Part shown: positions 1-8,678 of the stretch, one piece after another | Numbering within the stretch: position 1 is the stretch's first letter | Layout: every line of letters begins with the position of its first letter | DNA from: Bacillus sp. Marseille-Q1617 | GTDB taxonomy: Bacteria > Bacillota > Bacilli > Bacillales > Bacillaceae_B | NCBI RefSeq assembly: GCF_903645295.1 | Contig: NZ_CAHJXM010000003.1 | Span: 496,001-560,000 of the forward strand | Direction of reading: 5' to 3' | Length of the DNA: 64,000 bases | The notes under the pieces: model-generated | Database searches by the model: none | What the model was told of the DNA's origin: nothing | Seen by the model: only the letters and a program-made list of their open reading frames with translations | Made by a program: the position numbers and the translations under genes

Positions 1-104
1 CCCTCGGCAAGCTCATTCTGCATATTGAAGTGAACAAGGCCAAAAGCAAAAATGGCTGAACCTAATAAGATAAAAAAGATGTTTTTCAAACGTAATTCAA
101 GCAT
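1..104 (-). CDS. YitT/YpjC-family membrane protein, N-terminal fragment
   Basis: Only the first 34 codons lie in the window; the gene runs off the left edge. The peptide begins MLELRLKNIFFILLGS and continues into a hydrophobic helix ending in FGLVHFNMQNELAEG, which is the typical first segment of YitT-family (YpjC-like) integral membrane proteins. An AAAGGAGGG ribosome site sits six bases upstream of the ATG. It is divergent from the ypjD operon, as ypjC-type genes are in relatives. Function of the family is unknown to me. Identification rests on a short segment. Confidence 0.7.
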   Translation of the reverse strand, partial: MLELRLKNIFFILLGSAIFAFGLVHFNMQNELAE

Positions 105-149
105 TGATGATGTCCCTCCTTTGTTGGGTGGTGTCTCGTTGACAGAGAC

Positions 150-178
150 ATTATATAGGAAGAGTTTTAAAGTGGCAA
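150..178 (-). promoter_or_regulatory. Sigma-A-type promoter for the YitT-like gene
   Basis: Read on the minus strand: TTGCCA (178-173), a 17-base spacer, then TATAAT (155-150). This is a near-consensus vegetative promoter about 45 bases upstream of the start codon at 104. Confidence 0.55.
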
Positions 179-256
179 TCCTTAAACGTAATATTTGTAA
201 ATGTGATAAGATTTAGCTAACATGATAAAAGATGATGAAGGAGTGTGTCTTTCAAG

Positions 257-613
257 ATGGCGAACAAAAAATCAATGGATCAATTGCAATCTGAAGTTGA
301 TCAATACATAAGTCAATTCAAAGAAGGCTATTTCAGCCCGTTGGCGATGATGGCCAGATTAACTGAAGAGCTGGGAGAACTTGCAAGGGAAATTAACCAT
401 TATTATGGTGAAAAGCCCAAGAAACATACAGAAAAAGAAAAAACGGTGGAAGAAGAACTTGGCGATGTTTTATTTGTTCTCATCTGCCTTGCTAATTCTC
501 TGGATATCAGTCTGGAAGAAGCTCATAAGCGGGTGATGCATAAGTTCTCTACTCGCGATAAAGATCGTTGGACAAGAAAAGAAGAAGGAGATGAAGGATA
601 TGGAACAAATTAA
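257..613 (+). CDS. ypjD: MazG-family nucleotide pyrophosphohydrolase YpjD
   Basis: A 118-residue all-helical protein of the MazG/dUTPase-like NTP pyrophosphohydrolase family, expected to hydrolyse (d)NTPs to NMP plus pyrophosphate in the cytoplasm. The metal-binding pattern is visible: E37-E38-x-x-E41 in a TEELGEL motif and E67-L-G-D70 in EEELGDV. The sequence around [15 protein letters not shown] and [10 protein letters not shown] matches B. subtilis YpjD closely. The ATG at 257 lies 13 bases after AAGGAG; a GTG at 245 is only one base from that site and is less likely. It is the first gene of the ypjD-dapB-mgsA-bsh-cca-birA run and overlaps dapB. Confidence 0.9.
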   Translation: MANKKSMDQLQSEVDQYISQFKEGYFSPLAMMARLTEELGELAREINHYYGEKPKKHTEKEKTVEEELGDVLFVLICLANSLDISLEEAHKRVMHKFSTRDKDRWTRKEEGDEGYGTN

Positions 614-1370
614 GGTCGCCATTGCAGGCCCAAGGGGGAGAATGGGGAAGGAAGCGGTTGAACTCGTTCAACATACCTCGCATTTCACGTTGATTAGTGT
701 GATTGACCATAAAGGGGAGGCAAATCTTGACGTTCCTGTTTATAAAGAAATAGCAGAATGCTTCCGGGCGGAAACACCACATGTCCTGATCGATCTAACC
801 ACGCCGGAAGTCGGTTACCTGCATACGAAAACGGCCCTGGAATACGGTGTAAGACCGGTTGTCGGGACCACAGGCTTTACGGCAGAGGAACTGAATGAAC
901 TAAAGGAGCTTGCGGAATCAAAGAAGTTGGGCTGCATCATTGCGCCAAATTTTGCCATTGGAGCGGTTTTGATGATGAAGTTTTCGCAGATGGCCGCAAA
1001 ATACTTTGATGACATTGAAATCATTGAACTCCATCATGATCAAAAACTCGATGCTCCCTCGGGGACAGCGGTAAAAACAGCTGAGATGATTAAAGAAGTA
1101 AGGGAAGCGAAGACACAGGGACACCCTAATGAAAAAGAAACCCTAACTGGTGCAAGGGGAGCCAATATTGACGGTATGCATATCCATAGTGTCAGACTGC
1201 CCGGTTTAATTGCCCATCAACAGGTAATGTTCGGTGCTGAAGGACAGACCCTGACCGTGCGTCATGATTCATATAATAGAGCAAGCTTCATGTCTGGAGT
1301 AAAGGTATCAGTCGATACGGTCATGTCTCTCGATACTTTAGTGTATGGACTGGAAAATATTTTGGATTAG
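600..1370 (+). CDS. dapB: 4-hydroxy-tetrahydrodipicolinate reductase
   Basis: Second step of the diaminopimelate/lysine branch: NAD(P)H reduction giving tetrahydrodipicolinate, needed for peptidoglycan and dipicolinate. The 256-residue protein has the Rossmann motif GPRGRMG at residues 10-16, the APNFAIG cofactor loop, and the catalytic segment [14 protein letters not shown] with H145/H146, K149 and the 153-156 PSGT substrate loop. Residues beyond GARG match Bacillus DapB through the end (YGLENILD). ATG at 600 is nine bases downstream of AAGGAG; the ATG at 591 directly abuts that site and is rejected. It overlaps ypjD by 14 bases, so the genes are co-transcribed. Confidence 0.96.
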   Translation: MEQIKVAIAGPRGRMGKEAVELVQHTSHFTLISVIDHKGEANLDVPVYKEIAECFRAETPHVLIDLTTPEVGYLHTKTALEYGVRPVVGTTGFTAEELNELKELAESKKLGCIIAPNFAIGAVLMMKFSQMAAKYFDDIEIIELHHDQKLDAPSGTAVKTAEMIKEVREAKTQGHPNEKETLTGARGANIDGMHIHSVRLPGLIAHQQVMFGAEGQTLTVRHDSYNRASFMSGVKVSVDTVMSLDTLVYGLENILD

Positions 1371-1382
1371 AGGGTGAAGCTC

Positions 1383-1790
1383 ATGAATATCGCTTTGATT
1401 GCTCATGATAAAAAAAAGGATGACTTAATCCGCTTCGTTTTGGCATATAAACCGGTTATTGAGAAGCATTCTCTCTTTGCTACAGGTACTACAGGAAAGA
1501 GAATTTCCGAAGAAACCGGATTATCCGTTCATCGTTTCCGCTCAGGACCGTTAGGAGGAGATCAGGAAATCGGGGCATATATAGCCAATGACAAAATGGA
1601 TCTTGTCCTGTTTTTCAGAGATCCGTTAACAGCACAGCCTCACGAGCCTGATGTTTCAGCCCTGATTAGACTGTGTGACGTATATTCTGTCCCGCTGGCG
1701 ACTAATATGGGAACAGCAGAAGTATTGGTGAAAGGGCTGGAAAGAGGAGATATAGAGTGGAGAGGCGTAAAGAAAGAAAGGGAGGATTAA
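1383..1790 (+). CDS. mgsA: Methylglyoxal synthase
   Basis: Converts dihydroxyacetone phosphate to methylglyoxal and phosphate, a bypass of lower glycolysis. The 135-residue protein shows the family hallmarks: AHDKKK at 7-12, GTTG at 35-38 (phosphate loop), SGPLGGDQ with the catalytic D60, [13 protein letters not shown] with H87, and [12 protein letters not shown] at 1383 follows AGGGTG with six bases spacing; the upstream GTG at 1374 lies inside that ribosome site. It sits 12 bases after dapB and one base before bshB1. Placement next to bacillithiol synthesis genes is sensible, since bacillithiol detoxifies methylglyoxal. Confidence 0.95.
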   Translation: MNIALIAHDKKKDDLIRFVLAYKPVIEKHSLFATGTTGKRISEETGLSVHRFRSGPLGGDQEIGAYIANDKMDLVLFFRDPLTAQPHEPDVSALIRLCDVYSVPLATNMGTAEVLVKGLERGDIEWRGVKKERED

Positions 1791-1791
1791 A

Positions 1792-2496
1792 GTGGCAGAA
1801 ATGCAAGTAGATATCCTTGCCTTTGGTGCACATGCCGACGATGTTGAAATCGGCATGGGAGGGACACTGGCTAAATATGCAGAAGCCGGAAAGAAGATTG
1901 TCATATGCGACCTGACCCAAGCGGAACTTTCATCCAACGGTTCAGTATCCATAAGGAAACGTGAAGCAATGGATGCGGCCAGGCTTCTTGGGGTAATGGA
2001 GAGAGTGACACTTGATATACCGGACCGGGGTGTCACCCTCACAGATGAAAATATTTCAAAAGTGGTGGAAGTCATTAGAAAATTCAAGCCGAAAGCTGTA
2101 TTTGCGCCATTTGAGCAGGACCGTCATCCTGATCACGGAAATGCATCACGGTTAGTGAAAGAGGCTTATTTTTCTTCGGGTATTAGAAAATTCAATCCTG
2201 CAACAACTGTCCATAAACCGGCCAATCTTTATTTTTATATCATTAATGGTTTTCACCGACCTCATTTTGTCGTAAATATTGAACATCATATAGAAGCGAA
2301 GCTGCATAGCTTGCGCGCATATGAAAGTCAGTTTAATAAAGGTAAAGACGGTGTATCCACACCTCTGACCGTTGATTACATAGAAGCAGTTGAAGCAAGG
2401 GAAAGAATGATGGGAAAAGACGCAGGATTACGTTACGCTGAAGGGTTCTTCTCCTATAACACGCTCATTCTGCATCAAGACTTGTTAGGAGAATAA
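1792..2496 (+). CDS. bshB1: Bacillithiol biosynthesis deacetylase BshB1
   Basis: LmbE/PIG-L-fold zinc deacetylase that removes the acetyl group from GlcNAc-malate, the second step of bacillithiol synthesis. 234 residues. Metal-site motifs are AHADDVE (H14, D16, D17) and HPDHG (H112-P-D-H115). The FGAHADDVEIGMGGT opening distinguishes BshB1 from the AHPDD-type BshB2. It starts with GTG at 1792, seven bases after GGGAGG, with no better ATG alternative except 1801. It lies one base after mgsA and three bases before bshA. Confidence 0.95.
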   Translation: MAEMQVDILAFGAHADDVEIGMGGTLAKYAEAGKKIVICDLTQAELSSNGSVSIRKREAMDAARLLGVMERVTLDIPDRGVTLTDENISKVVEVIRKFKPKAVFAPFEQDRHPDHGNASRLVKEAYFSSGIRKFNPATTVHKPANLYFYIINGFHRPHFVVNIEHHIEAKLHSLRAYESQFNKGKDGVSTPLTVDYIEAVEARERMMGKDAGLRYAEGFFSYNTLILHQDLLGE

Positions 2497-2499
2497 CAA

Positions 2500-3621
2500 A
2501 TGAAATTAAGAATAGGAATCACATGCTACCCTACAGTTGGAGGGTCTGGAGTTGTAGCCACAGAACTAGGGAAACTGCTGGCTGAAAAAGGACATGAAAT
2601 TCATTTCATAACATCCAGCATCCCGTTCAGGATAAACAAAATGTATCATAATATTTATTTTCATCAGGTGGAAGTCAATCAATATTCAGTATTTCAATAT
2701 CCCCCATACGATATTGCTCTTGCAAATAAAATGGCTGAAATTATCAATCGCGAGAAGTTGGATATCCTGCACGTACATTATGCCATTCCCCATGCAGTAT
2801 GTGCCATATTAGGAAAGCAGATGGCGGATAGAGATGTGAAGATCGTGACTACGCTTCATGGAACGGACATAACCGTTCTTGGCTATGATCCGTCCCTGAC
2901 CGGAGCAATCCGGTTTGGCATTGAAAAATCTGATGTCGTAACAGCTGTCTCAAACGCACTTGTTGATCAGACTCATGAGTTGATCCGCCCTGATAAGGAG
3001 ATAAAGACGGTATACAACTTTATCGACGAAAGAGTATATCGCCATATCGATTCAAGTCATTTGCGTAAAGAATACGGCATTGACGCAGACGAAAAAGTCG
3101 TCATTCACGTCTCTAATTTCCGGGGAGTGAAAAGAGTGAAGGATGTTGTTTCTTCTTTCAACCTGATACGAAAAGAGATTCCGGCAAAGCTGCTTTTGGT
3201 AGGCGATGGTCCCGAAATGACCGTCGTGTGCAGACAGGTGAAAGAATTAGGCCTGAAGGACAGGGTATTGTTTCTTGGGAAACAGGATAATCTTGAAGAA
3301 CTTTATTCGATAAGCGACTTGAAATTACTTCTTTCAGAGAAAGAAAGCTTCGGGTTGGTTGCCCTTGAAGCCATGGCTTGCGGAGTTCCGGCTATAGGCA
3401 CTGATGTTGGCGGAATACCTGAAGTGATCGATGACGGCTTCAATGGCTACATTTGCAAGGTTGGAGATGTGGATACTGTTGCTTCCCGAGCGATTCATTT
3501 ACTAAACGATGAGAAGCTCCACGGTACCCTTTCAGCGAATGCCCTCGAAACAGCCAGGACGAAATTCCATTCAAAAAAAATTCTAGAGCAATATGAACTC
3601 ATTTACAAAGAATTAATCTAA
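2500..3621 (+). CDS. bshA: N-acetyl-alpha-D-glucosaminyl L-malate synthase BshA
   Basis: GT-B fold, GT4-family retaining glycosyltransferase that joins UDP-GlcNAc and L-malate, the first bacillithiol step. 373 residues, usual length. The acceptor-domain N-terminus [17 protein letters not shown] and [10 protein letters not shown] are typical. The donor domain holds the E-x7-E motif in [19 protein letters not shown], followed by GGIPEV. ATG at 2500 is preceded by GTTAGGAG. The stop is followed after 36 bases by cca. Confidence 0.95.
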   Translation: MKLRIGITCYPTVGGSGVVATELGKLLAEKGHEIHFITSSIPFRINKMYHNIYFHQVEVNQYSVFQYPPYDIALANKMAEIINREKLDILHVHYAIPHAVCAILGKQMADRDVKIVTTLHGTDITVLGYDPSLTGAIRFGIEKSDVVTAVSNALVDQTHELIRPDKEIKTVYNFIDERVYRHIDSSHLRKEYGIDADEKVVIHVSNFRGVKRVKDVVSSFNLIRKEIPAKLLLVGDGPEMTVVCRQVKELGLKDRVLFLGKQDNLEELYSISDLKLLLSEKESFGLVALEAMACGVPAIGTDVGGIPEVIDDGFNGYICKVGDVDTVASRAIHLLNDEKLHGTLSANALETARTKFHSKKILEQYELIYKELI

Positions 3622-3657
3622 GTCAGTCACATGGTTTTAGAAAAGAGGGTGATTAAA

Positions 3658-4860
3658 ATGTTGCCAACGATCTTCCAGGAAGCGATTCCTCTTTTAAAAA
3701 GAATTGAACAAGCGGGGTTCCAAGCCTATTTCGTTGGTGGTTCTGTAAGGGATTACCTTCTCGGAAGACCTATTAATGATGTGGATATAGCAACTTCGGC
3801 TTACCCTGAAGAAATAAAACATATTTTCCCCCGTACAGCCGATATAGGGATCGAGCATGGAACCGTATTGGTCATTGAAAACGGCGGGGAATATGAAATC
3901 ACCACCTTCAGGACCGAATCAGGGTATGGCGATTTCAGGCGCCCTGACAAAGTGGAATTCATTCGTTCTTTAGAAGGGGATCTCATGAGGCGGGATTTCA
4001 CCATGAACAGTCTAGCAATGGATGCAGAAGGGTTGATCTATGATCCATTTGAAGGACAGGAAGATATCAATAGGAAGATCATCAGGACAGTGGGGAAAGC
4101 CGCAGATCGTTTTTCAGAGGATGCATTAAGGATGCTGAGGGGGGTCAGGTTTGTCAGTCAGCTGGGATTTGAGGTTGAAACGGAGACTCTGGACGCACTG
4201 AAATCCTATTCAGGGCTCCTGTCCCATATTGCAGTCGAACGAAAAACGATGGAATTCGAGAAGATGATAGGCGGGGATTTCAGGGGAAAGGCTTTGCATC
4301 TCTTACTGCAAACCTCATTATTTGAACAACTCCCGGGGCTGGCCGGACAGAAAGAAGCGATTCAGGAAATGGCCGGCCTTCCTGCTTTGAAACGTTTGAA
4401 TACTGAACAAATATGGCTCCTCTTCCTAACCTGCATAGATGAAAGTCCAGCGGATTTCTTGAAATCGTGGAAACTGCCTTCAAAGATGATCAAGGAACGG
4501 ACGAAAGAAAAGCAGATTCTCTCCAGCCGGACAAATGATGGCTGGACAAGAGAACTGCTATTCCAAGCTGGTTTAGAAAGAGCGATCAACGTGGAAAAAG
4601 TATATAACTGCATTCATTCTGCTGCATCTTTATCAATGGCAGAATTAGAGGAGCAATATAACGCTCTGCCCATTAAGAACCGCAGCGAATTAATGGTGAC
4701 AGGAAAGGACCTGATGAAGTGGACCGGGCAGAAAGGCGGACCTTGGGTGAAAAATACTCTTGAGAGTATCGAAAAGGCCGTTTTATATGAGGAAATAAGT
4801 AATGATCATGAAACGATAAGGAGGTGGCTGGAAACATGCAATCGATCAGAAAAAAACTGA
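3658..4860 (+). CDS. cca: CCA-adding tRNA nucleotidyltransferase
   Basis: Adds or repairs the 3' CCA end of tRNAs using CTP and ATP. 400 residues, class II poly(A)/CCA polymerase family. The head-domain signature FVGGSVRDYLLG (G27-D32) is followed by the metal pair D41-V-D43, the RRDFTMN motif (R111-R112-D113) and the ALRMLRGVRF neck motif. ATG at 3658 lies nine bases from GAGGGTG; the upstream ATG at 3631 has no ribosome site. The last 25 bases overlap birA, implying translational coupling. Confidence 0.95.
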   Translation: MLPTIFQEAIPLLKRIEQAGFQAYFVGGSVRDYLLGRPINDVDIATSAYPEEIKHIFPRTADIGIEHGTVLVIENGGEYEITTFRTESGYGDFRRPDKVEFIRSLEGDLMRRDFTMNSLAMDAEGLIYDPFEGQEDINRKIIRTVGKAADRFSEDALRMLRGVRFVSQLGFEVETETLDALKSYSGLLSHIAVERKTMEFEKMIGGDFRGKALHLLLQTSLFEQLPGLAGQKEAIQEMAGLPALKRLNTEQIWLLFLTCIDESPADFLKSWKLPSKMIKERTKEKQILSSRTNDGWTRELLFQAGLERAINVEKVYNCIHSAASLSMAELEEQYNALPIKNRSELMVTGKDLMKWTGQKGGPWVKNTLESIEKAVLYEEISNDHETIRRWLETCNRSEKN

Positions 4861-5816
4861 TTCAGGCATTTTCAGAATCCAATGGTGAATTTTTATCAGG
4901 ACAGGCACTCGCAGATATTGCCGGATGTTCCCGTACAGCAATTTGGAAGCATATCGAGGAACTGAGGAAAGAAGGTTTTAAATTGGAGGCCGTCCGCAAA
5001 AAAGGCTATCGAATCATCGATACACCAGACAGTGTGACAGAAAATAAAATACGCCTGGGTTTACAGACTTCAACGTTGGGTCAAGTCATTCATTATGAGG
5101 CATCAGTACCAAGCACTCAAAAGATTGCCCATGACTTAGCGGGAAATGGAGCCGTTGAAGGAACCCTTGTCATTGCAGACGAACAGACTGCGGGAAGAGG
5201 GAGGCTTATGCGGGAATGGCATTCTTCCTCTGGAAGCGGCATTTGGATGAGTTTAATATTGAAACCTCTCCTCCCGCCGCAAAAAGCACCGCAATTCACA
5301 TTGATCACAGCAGTGGCGGTTGTCCAGGCAATCGAGGAAGTGACAGAGCTGCAGCCTCAGATCAAGTGGCCGAATGATATCTTGATAAATGGAAAGAAAG
5401 TGACTGGAATCCTGACAGAATTACAAGCGGAATCGGATAAAATCAATTCCATCATCATCGGAATCGGAATGAATGTGAATCATACGATTGATCATTTCCC
5501 TGATGAAATCCGCTCCATTGCTACTTCGCTTGCAATCGAACATGGTGCACAGCTGTCGAGGGCGAAAGTCGTCCAGACAATATTAGAAAGAATGGAGTCA
5601 CTCTATTCCCTTTATATGAAAGAAGGGTTCACTCCTATCAAACTTCTGTGGGAAAGCTATGCTGTTTCCATAGGAAAAAGAATAAGGGCGCGTACCATCA
5701 ATGGAACCATTGAAGGGACAGCGTTGGGAATTACAGCAGATGGAGTATTGAAGATTGAAGATCATGCGGGTATCGTGCATCAAATCTATTCCGCAGATAT
5801 CGAAGTGAATATCTAA
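4836..5816 (+). CDS. birA: Bifunctional biotin protein ligase / biotin operon repressor
   Basis: 326 residues. An N-terminal winged helix (about residues 1-60, with CSRTAIWKHIEELRKEG as recognition region) gives biotin-operon repression; the central domain makes biotinyl-AMP and biotinylates acceptor lysines. Catalytic motifs are GRGR at 120-123 and KWPND at 177-181. The C-terminal SH3-like domain ends in YSADIEV. ATG at 4836 lies 11 bases after AAGGAGG; the GTG at 4824 is inside that site. The start lies within the end of cca. No biotin genes are in the window, so regulation is in trans. Confidence 0.95.
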   Translation: MQSIRKKLIQAFSESNGEFLSGQALADIAGCSRTAIWKHIEELRKEGFKLEAVRKKGYRIIDTPDSVTENKIRLGLQTSTLGQVIHYEASVPSTQKIAHDLAGNGAVEGTLVIADEQTAGRGRLMREWHSSSGSGIWMSLILKPLLPPQKAPQFTLITAVAVVQAIEEVTELQPQIKWPNDILINGKKVTGILTELQAESDKINSIIIGIGMNVNHTIDHFPDEIRSIATSLAIEHGAQLSRAKVVQTILERMESLYSLYMKEGFTPIKLLWESYAVSIGKRIRARTINGTIEGTALGITADGVLKIEDHAGIVHQIYSADIEVNI

Positions 5817-5826
5817 TGAGTACAAG

Positions 5827-5872
5827 CGAGATGTGAAGTGAAGTCAGTTCTTTATTCCATCTCGTTTTTTTT
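5827..5872 (+). terminator. Possible weak terminator after birA
   Basis: CGAGATG (5827-5833) can pair with CATCTCG (5858-5864), followed by eight T. The loop is long (24 bases), so strength is doubtful. Confidence 0.45.
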
Positions 5873-5876
5873 ATGG

Positions 5877-6037
5877 TATAATTTTGAGTGGGCAGTATCA
5901 TAAGAACTGCACCTAACCAGCAGCAAATCGTGAATACTTAATAATCTGCCTTGATCCACATTGGACTGGGACAGAGGGTCGAAACATCAATATTTAGACA
6001 CTTGGGATCCTTCTGTCATTTTTCAGAAGGTTTTTTT
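5877..6037 (+). ncRNA. Candidate short transcript or panB leader ending in a terminator
   Basis: An extended -10 element TGGTATAAT (TATAAT at 5877-5882) is followed about 125 bases later by a strong intrinsic terminator (6009-6037). In between are GCAGT/ACTGC and AGTAT/ATACT inverted repeats and the string CTGGGACAGAGGGTC, reminiscent of short repeats seen between genes in Firmicutes. No -35 of quality is visible. No known riboswitch or T-box signature was recognised. It could be a small RNA, an attenuation leader for panBCD, or a decayed repeat. Confidence 0.35.
6009..6037 (+). terminator. Strong intrinsic terminator upstream of panB
   Basis: CCTTCTG (6009-6015), eight-base loop, CAGAAGG (6024-6030), then seven T. 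It lies 107 bases upstream of the panB start, so it ends whatever transcript arrives from birA or from 5889. Confidence 0.8.
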
Positions 6038-6143
6038 ATTAGGCTCTTTTCGATCATTCCTTAGAAAACAGCCTTTTACCATTTTGTAAGTGCTTGCATT
6101 TTTTGTTTCGTCACCTCTGACTGAAAAGAAGGAGGAAAAATAT

Positions 6144-6983
6144 ATGAAACAGACGACTGATTTTTTAAGAATGAAGAAGGAATCGGAGAAGATAACGATG
6201 CTTACAGCCTACGATTATCCGAGTGCCAAGTTAGCTCAAGAAGCCGGGATTGATTTGATATTAGTCGGTGATTCTCTCGGCATGGTCGTATTGGGCTATG
6301 ATTCGACTGTTCCTGTGACGGTTGAAGATATGATTCATCACACGAAAGCAGCCAAAAGAGGTGCACCCCATACGTTCGTCGTTACCGACATGCCTTTTAT
6401 GACCTATCATCTTTCAAGGGATGAGACATTAAAAACGGCAGCAAGGATCATGCAGGAAAGCGGTGCAAATGCGGTAAAAGTGGAAGGGGCCGGACTTGTG
6501 ATCGAACGAATACAATCGATGACGGGCGCTGGTATACCGGTGATGGCTCATTTAGGGTTGACTCCGCAGTCAGTTGGCGTTCTGGGAGGTTACAAGGTAC
6601 AGGGGAAGACGGCTCATTCAGCGCAAACGCTCCTTGAGGATGCGATAAAGTGTGAAGAGGCCGGGGCATTTTCCATCGTACTCGAATGTGTACCCAAACA
6701 ATTGGCTAAAGAGGTTTCGGAAGCTGTGAACATCCCTGTAATCGGAATAGGGGCAGGCAATGAAACGGATGGCCAGGTCCTTGTCTTCCATGACCTTGTC
6801 ACTTACGGAGTCGGCAGGGTGCCGAAGTTTGTCAAACAATACAGCAATATTTCTGATACTGTCACAGCAAGTATCGTGAACTATATAGAAGATGTAAAGA
6901 GTGGAAGTTTCCCAGAAGAGAAGCACTCTTTTACTATGAGGGAAGAAGAATTACAAATGCTTTATGGAGGAAGTAAAAAGTGA
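6144..6983 (+). CDS. panB: 3-methyl-2-oxobutanoate hydroxymethyltransferase
   Basis: First committed step of pantothenate synthesis: transfers a hydroxymethyl group from methylene-THF to ketoisovalerate, giving ketopantoate. 279 residues, TIM-barrel fold. The metal-binding VGDSLGM (D43), ALKMIKTRAAV-like region [21 protein letters not shown], and the C-terminal [16 protein letters not shown] signature are present. ATG at 6144 lies after AAGGAGG with eight bases spacing; the reading frame is open upstream but without a ribosome site. The final TGA overlaps the panC GTG by three bases. Confidence 0.96.
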   Translation: MKQTTDFLRMKKESEKITMLTAYDYPSAKLAQEAGIDLILVGDSLGMVVLGYDSTVPVTVEDMIHHTKAAKRGAPHTFVVTDMPFMTYHLSRDETLKTAARIMQESGANAVKVEGAGLVIERIQSMTGAGIPVMAHLGLTPQSVGVLGGYKVQGKTAHSAQTLLEDAIKCEEAGAFSIVLECVPKQLAKEVSEAVNIPVIGIGAGNETDGQVLVFHDLVTYGVGRVPKFVKQYSNISDTVTASIVNYIEDVKSGSFPEEKHSFTMREEELQMLYGGSKK

Positions 6984-7858
6984 AAATCATATCGAACCTG
7001 CATACACTCCGTGAGGAAATCCATCATCATAAACGATCAAATGACTCAATAGGATTCGTCCCGACGATGGGATACCTCCATGAAGGACACCTCACTCTTG
7101 TAGAGAAAGCAAGAAAACACAATGATATCGTTGTTATGAGTATCTTCGTGAACCCCTTGCAATTCGGTCCGAATGAAGATTTCGATCGTTATCCGAGAGA
7201 CATTGAGCGTGACCGGAAACTTGCAGAAAATAGTGGGGTTGACATCTTGTTCATGCCGGATGCTGAAGATATGTATCCTGGAACGTTATCTACCACGATG
7301 AATGTAACGGCGCGTGTGGATGTGCTTTGCGGAAAGAAACGGGAGGGCCACTTTGACGGCGTTGTCACCGTATTGACAAAGCTCTTTCACTTAGTGCAGC
7401 CGGATAGGGCGTATTTCGGACTGAAGGATGCCCAGCAGATAGCAGTGGTCGAGGGTCTCGTTGAGGATTATTTCTTTCCTGTGGAAATTGTAAGGGTGCC
7501 CACTGTCAGGGAGGAAGACGGATTGGCAAAAAGTTCACGGAATGTCTACTTATCCGAAAAAGAAAGAAACGAAGCGCCTGCTCTTTATAAGAGTCTGCAA
7601 GAAGCGAAGAATATGATTGAATCACGTGAAATGGACAGGGATTCCATCATTTCAGAGGTCATGGAGTTCATTCATAGCAGGACATCAGGAAGAGTCGAGT
7701 ATGTGGAGGTTCATTCATTTCCGACGCTGGCCCCTTTAGAAAGATTAACAGGCGAGATCATCGTTGCAATCGCAGTAAAATTCCAAAAAGCAAGATTAAT
7801 CGACAATATAATCATTTCATTGGACAAAAAGGAGAAATCAGCATGTTTAGAACAATGA
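6980..7858 (+). CDS. panC: Pantothenate synthetase
   Basis: ATP-dependent condensation of pantoate with beta-alanine. 292 residues. Shows the nucleotidyltransferase HIGH-like motif [10 protein letters not shown] (28-37), the [16 protein letters not shown] segment, [10 protein letters not shown] with the pantoate/ATP site, YFGLKDAQQ, and the KMSKS-like LAKSSRN. It starts with GTG at 6980, which overlaps the panB stop (GTGA), 8-9 bases after GGAGG. Its end overlaps panD by 16 bases. The three genes form a classic translationally coupled panBCD operon. Confidence 0.96.
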   Translation: MKIISNLHTLREEIHHHKRSNDSIGFVPTMGYLHEGHLTLVEKARKHNDIVVMSIFVNPLQFGPNEDFDRYPRDIERDRKLAENSGVDILFMPDAEDMYPGTLSTTMNVTARVDVLCGKKREGHFDGVVTVLTKLFHLVQPDRAYFGLKDAQQIAVVEGLVEDYFFPVEIVRVPTVREEDGLAKSSRNVYLSEKERNEAPALYKSLQEAKNMIESREMDRDSIISEVMEFIHSRTSGRVEYVEVHSFPTLAPLERLTGEIIVAIAVKFQKARLIDNIIISLDKKEKSACLEQ

Positions 7859-8226
7859 TGAATGGTAAGATTCACAGAGCCCGCGTGACAGAGGCAAACC
7901 TGGATTATGTAGGGAGTATCACAATCGATCAGGATATCCTGGACCGAGTGGACATGATGGCTAATGAAAAAGTACAAATCGTCAATAACAATAATGGAGC
8001 AAGACTCGAGACTTATATCATACCAGGGGAAAGAGGGAGCGGTGTCATTTGCCTGAACGGCGCCGCAGCAAGACTCGTCCAAAAAGGGGACGTAGTCATC
8101 ATCATCTCGTATAAACTGGTCGCAGAGGAAAAGGTAAGCAGTCATGTACCGAAAGTGGCCATCATGAATGAACACAACCAAATCATGGAAATGCTCGGAA
8201 CCGAGCCGGAAGCGACGATCTATTAA
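7843..8226 (+). CDS. panD: Aspartate 1-decarboxylase proenzyme
   Basis: Makes beta-alanine from aspartate for panC. 127 residues, pyruvoyl enzyme made as a proenzyme and self-cleaved. The cleavage site G24-S25 is seen in LDYVGSIT, with K9, the Y58-type region [12 protein letters not shown] and the conserved NGAAARL and GDVVIIISY segments. AAAAGGAGAAATCAGC precedes the ATG, inside panC. A strong terminator follows, ending the operon. Confidence 0.96.
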   Translation: MFRTMMNGKIHRARVTEANLDYVGSITIDQDILDRVDMMANEKVQIVNNNNGARLETYIIPGERGSGVICLNGAAARLVQKGDVVIIISYKLVAEEKVSSHVPKVAIMNEHNQIMEMLGTEPEATIY

Positions 8227-8231
8227 TATGG

Positions 8232-8267
8232 AAGAACGACTCATTATTTTGTGGGTCGTTCTTTTTT
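8232..8267 (+). terminator. Terminator of panBCD
   Basis: AAGAACGAC (8232-8240) pairs with GTCGTTCTT (8255-8263), followed by a T run. Confidence 0.85.
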
Positions 8268-8378
8268 AGTTGTCTTCATATGGAAAACAAAAAGTGGCAG
8301 GTGAAAGGAACATTTTAAGGGTAAGAACACTTATCAGACACAGCCTTATTAAAATATAACTTTGTTTTGCTGGTCCCA

Positions 8379-8511
8379 GCTGTTGATTGGAGTGCAAGAC
8401 GCAGACTCCTGCGGGAGAAGCGAGACAGGTGAGACCCCGCAGGAGCGGATTGCGACGAGGAGGCTCACCGGCCGCCCGCGGAAAGCGAAGTCTTGCACGG
8501 AAATCAACAGC
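8379..8511 (+). repeat. Structured ~125-bp intergenic repeat, copy 1
   Basis: Ends are inverted repeats: GCTGTTGATT (8379-8388) pairs with AATCAACAGC (8502-8511), and inside them GTGCAAGAC (8392-8400) pairs with GTCTTGCAC (8490-8498). The interior carries CTCCTGCGGG/CCCGCAGGAG and GGTGAG/CTCACC pairings. Same family as 16185-16311, 26364-26489, 43630-43722 and a remnant at 50720-50735. No open reading frame of credit; a short frame across it is an artefact. It lies between the panBCD terminator and dinG, and the rest of the 8268-8678 gap shows nothing else I can name. Confidence 0.9.
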
Positions 8512-8678
8512 GTTATTGAGCTGGCAGATTTCATGTTAAAAATTATCTGGCTGGCTGCAGAAGTTCAATTGTCATTCATTGAGTTTATGAGCCTTCTAAA
8601 TTGAATTATGGTACACTTATTTAGAAATCATATTGTATAAGCGAATAAGACGGATATATATAAAGGCAGTGAGAATAA

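Noticed and set aside
7711..8244. Minus-strand 177-codon frame across panC/panD
   Set aside because: Antisense shadow of the panC-panD overlap; both sense genes are unambiguous.
8362..8604. 80-codon frame across repeat copy 1
   Set aside because: It follows the repeat sequence, has no ribosome site and corresponding frames are not kept in the other copies.
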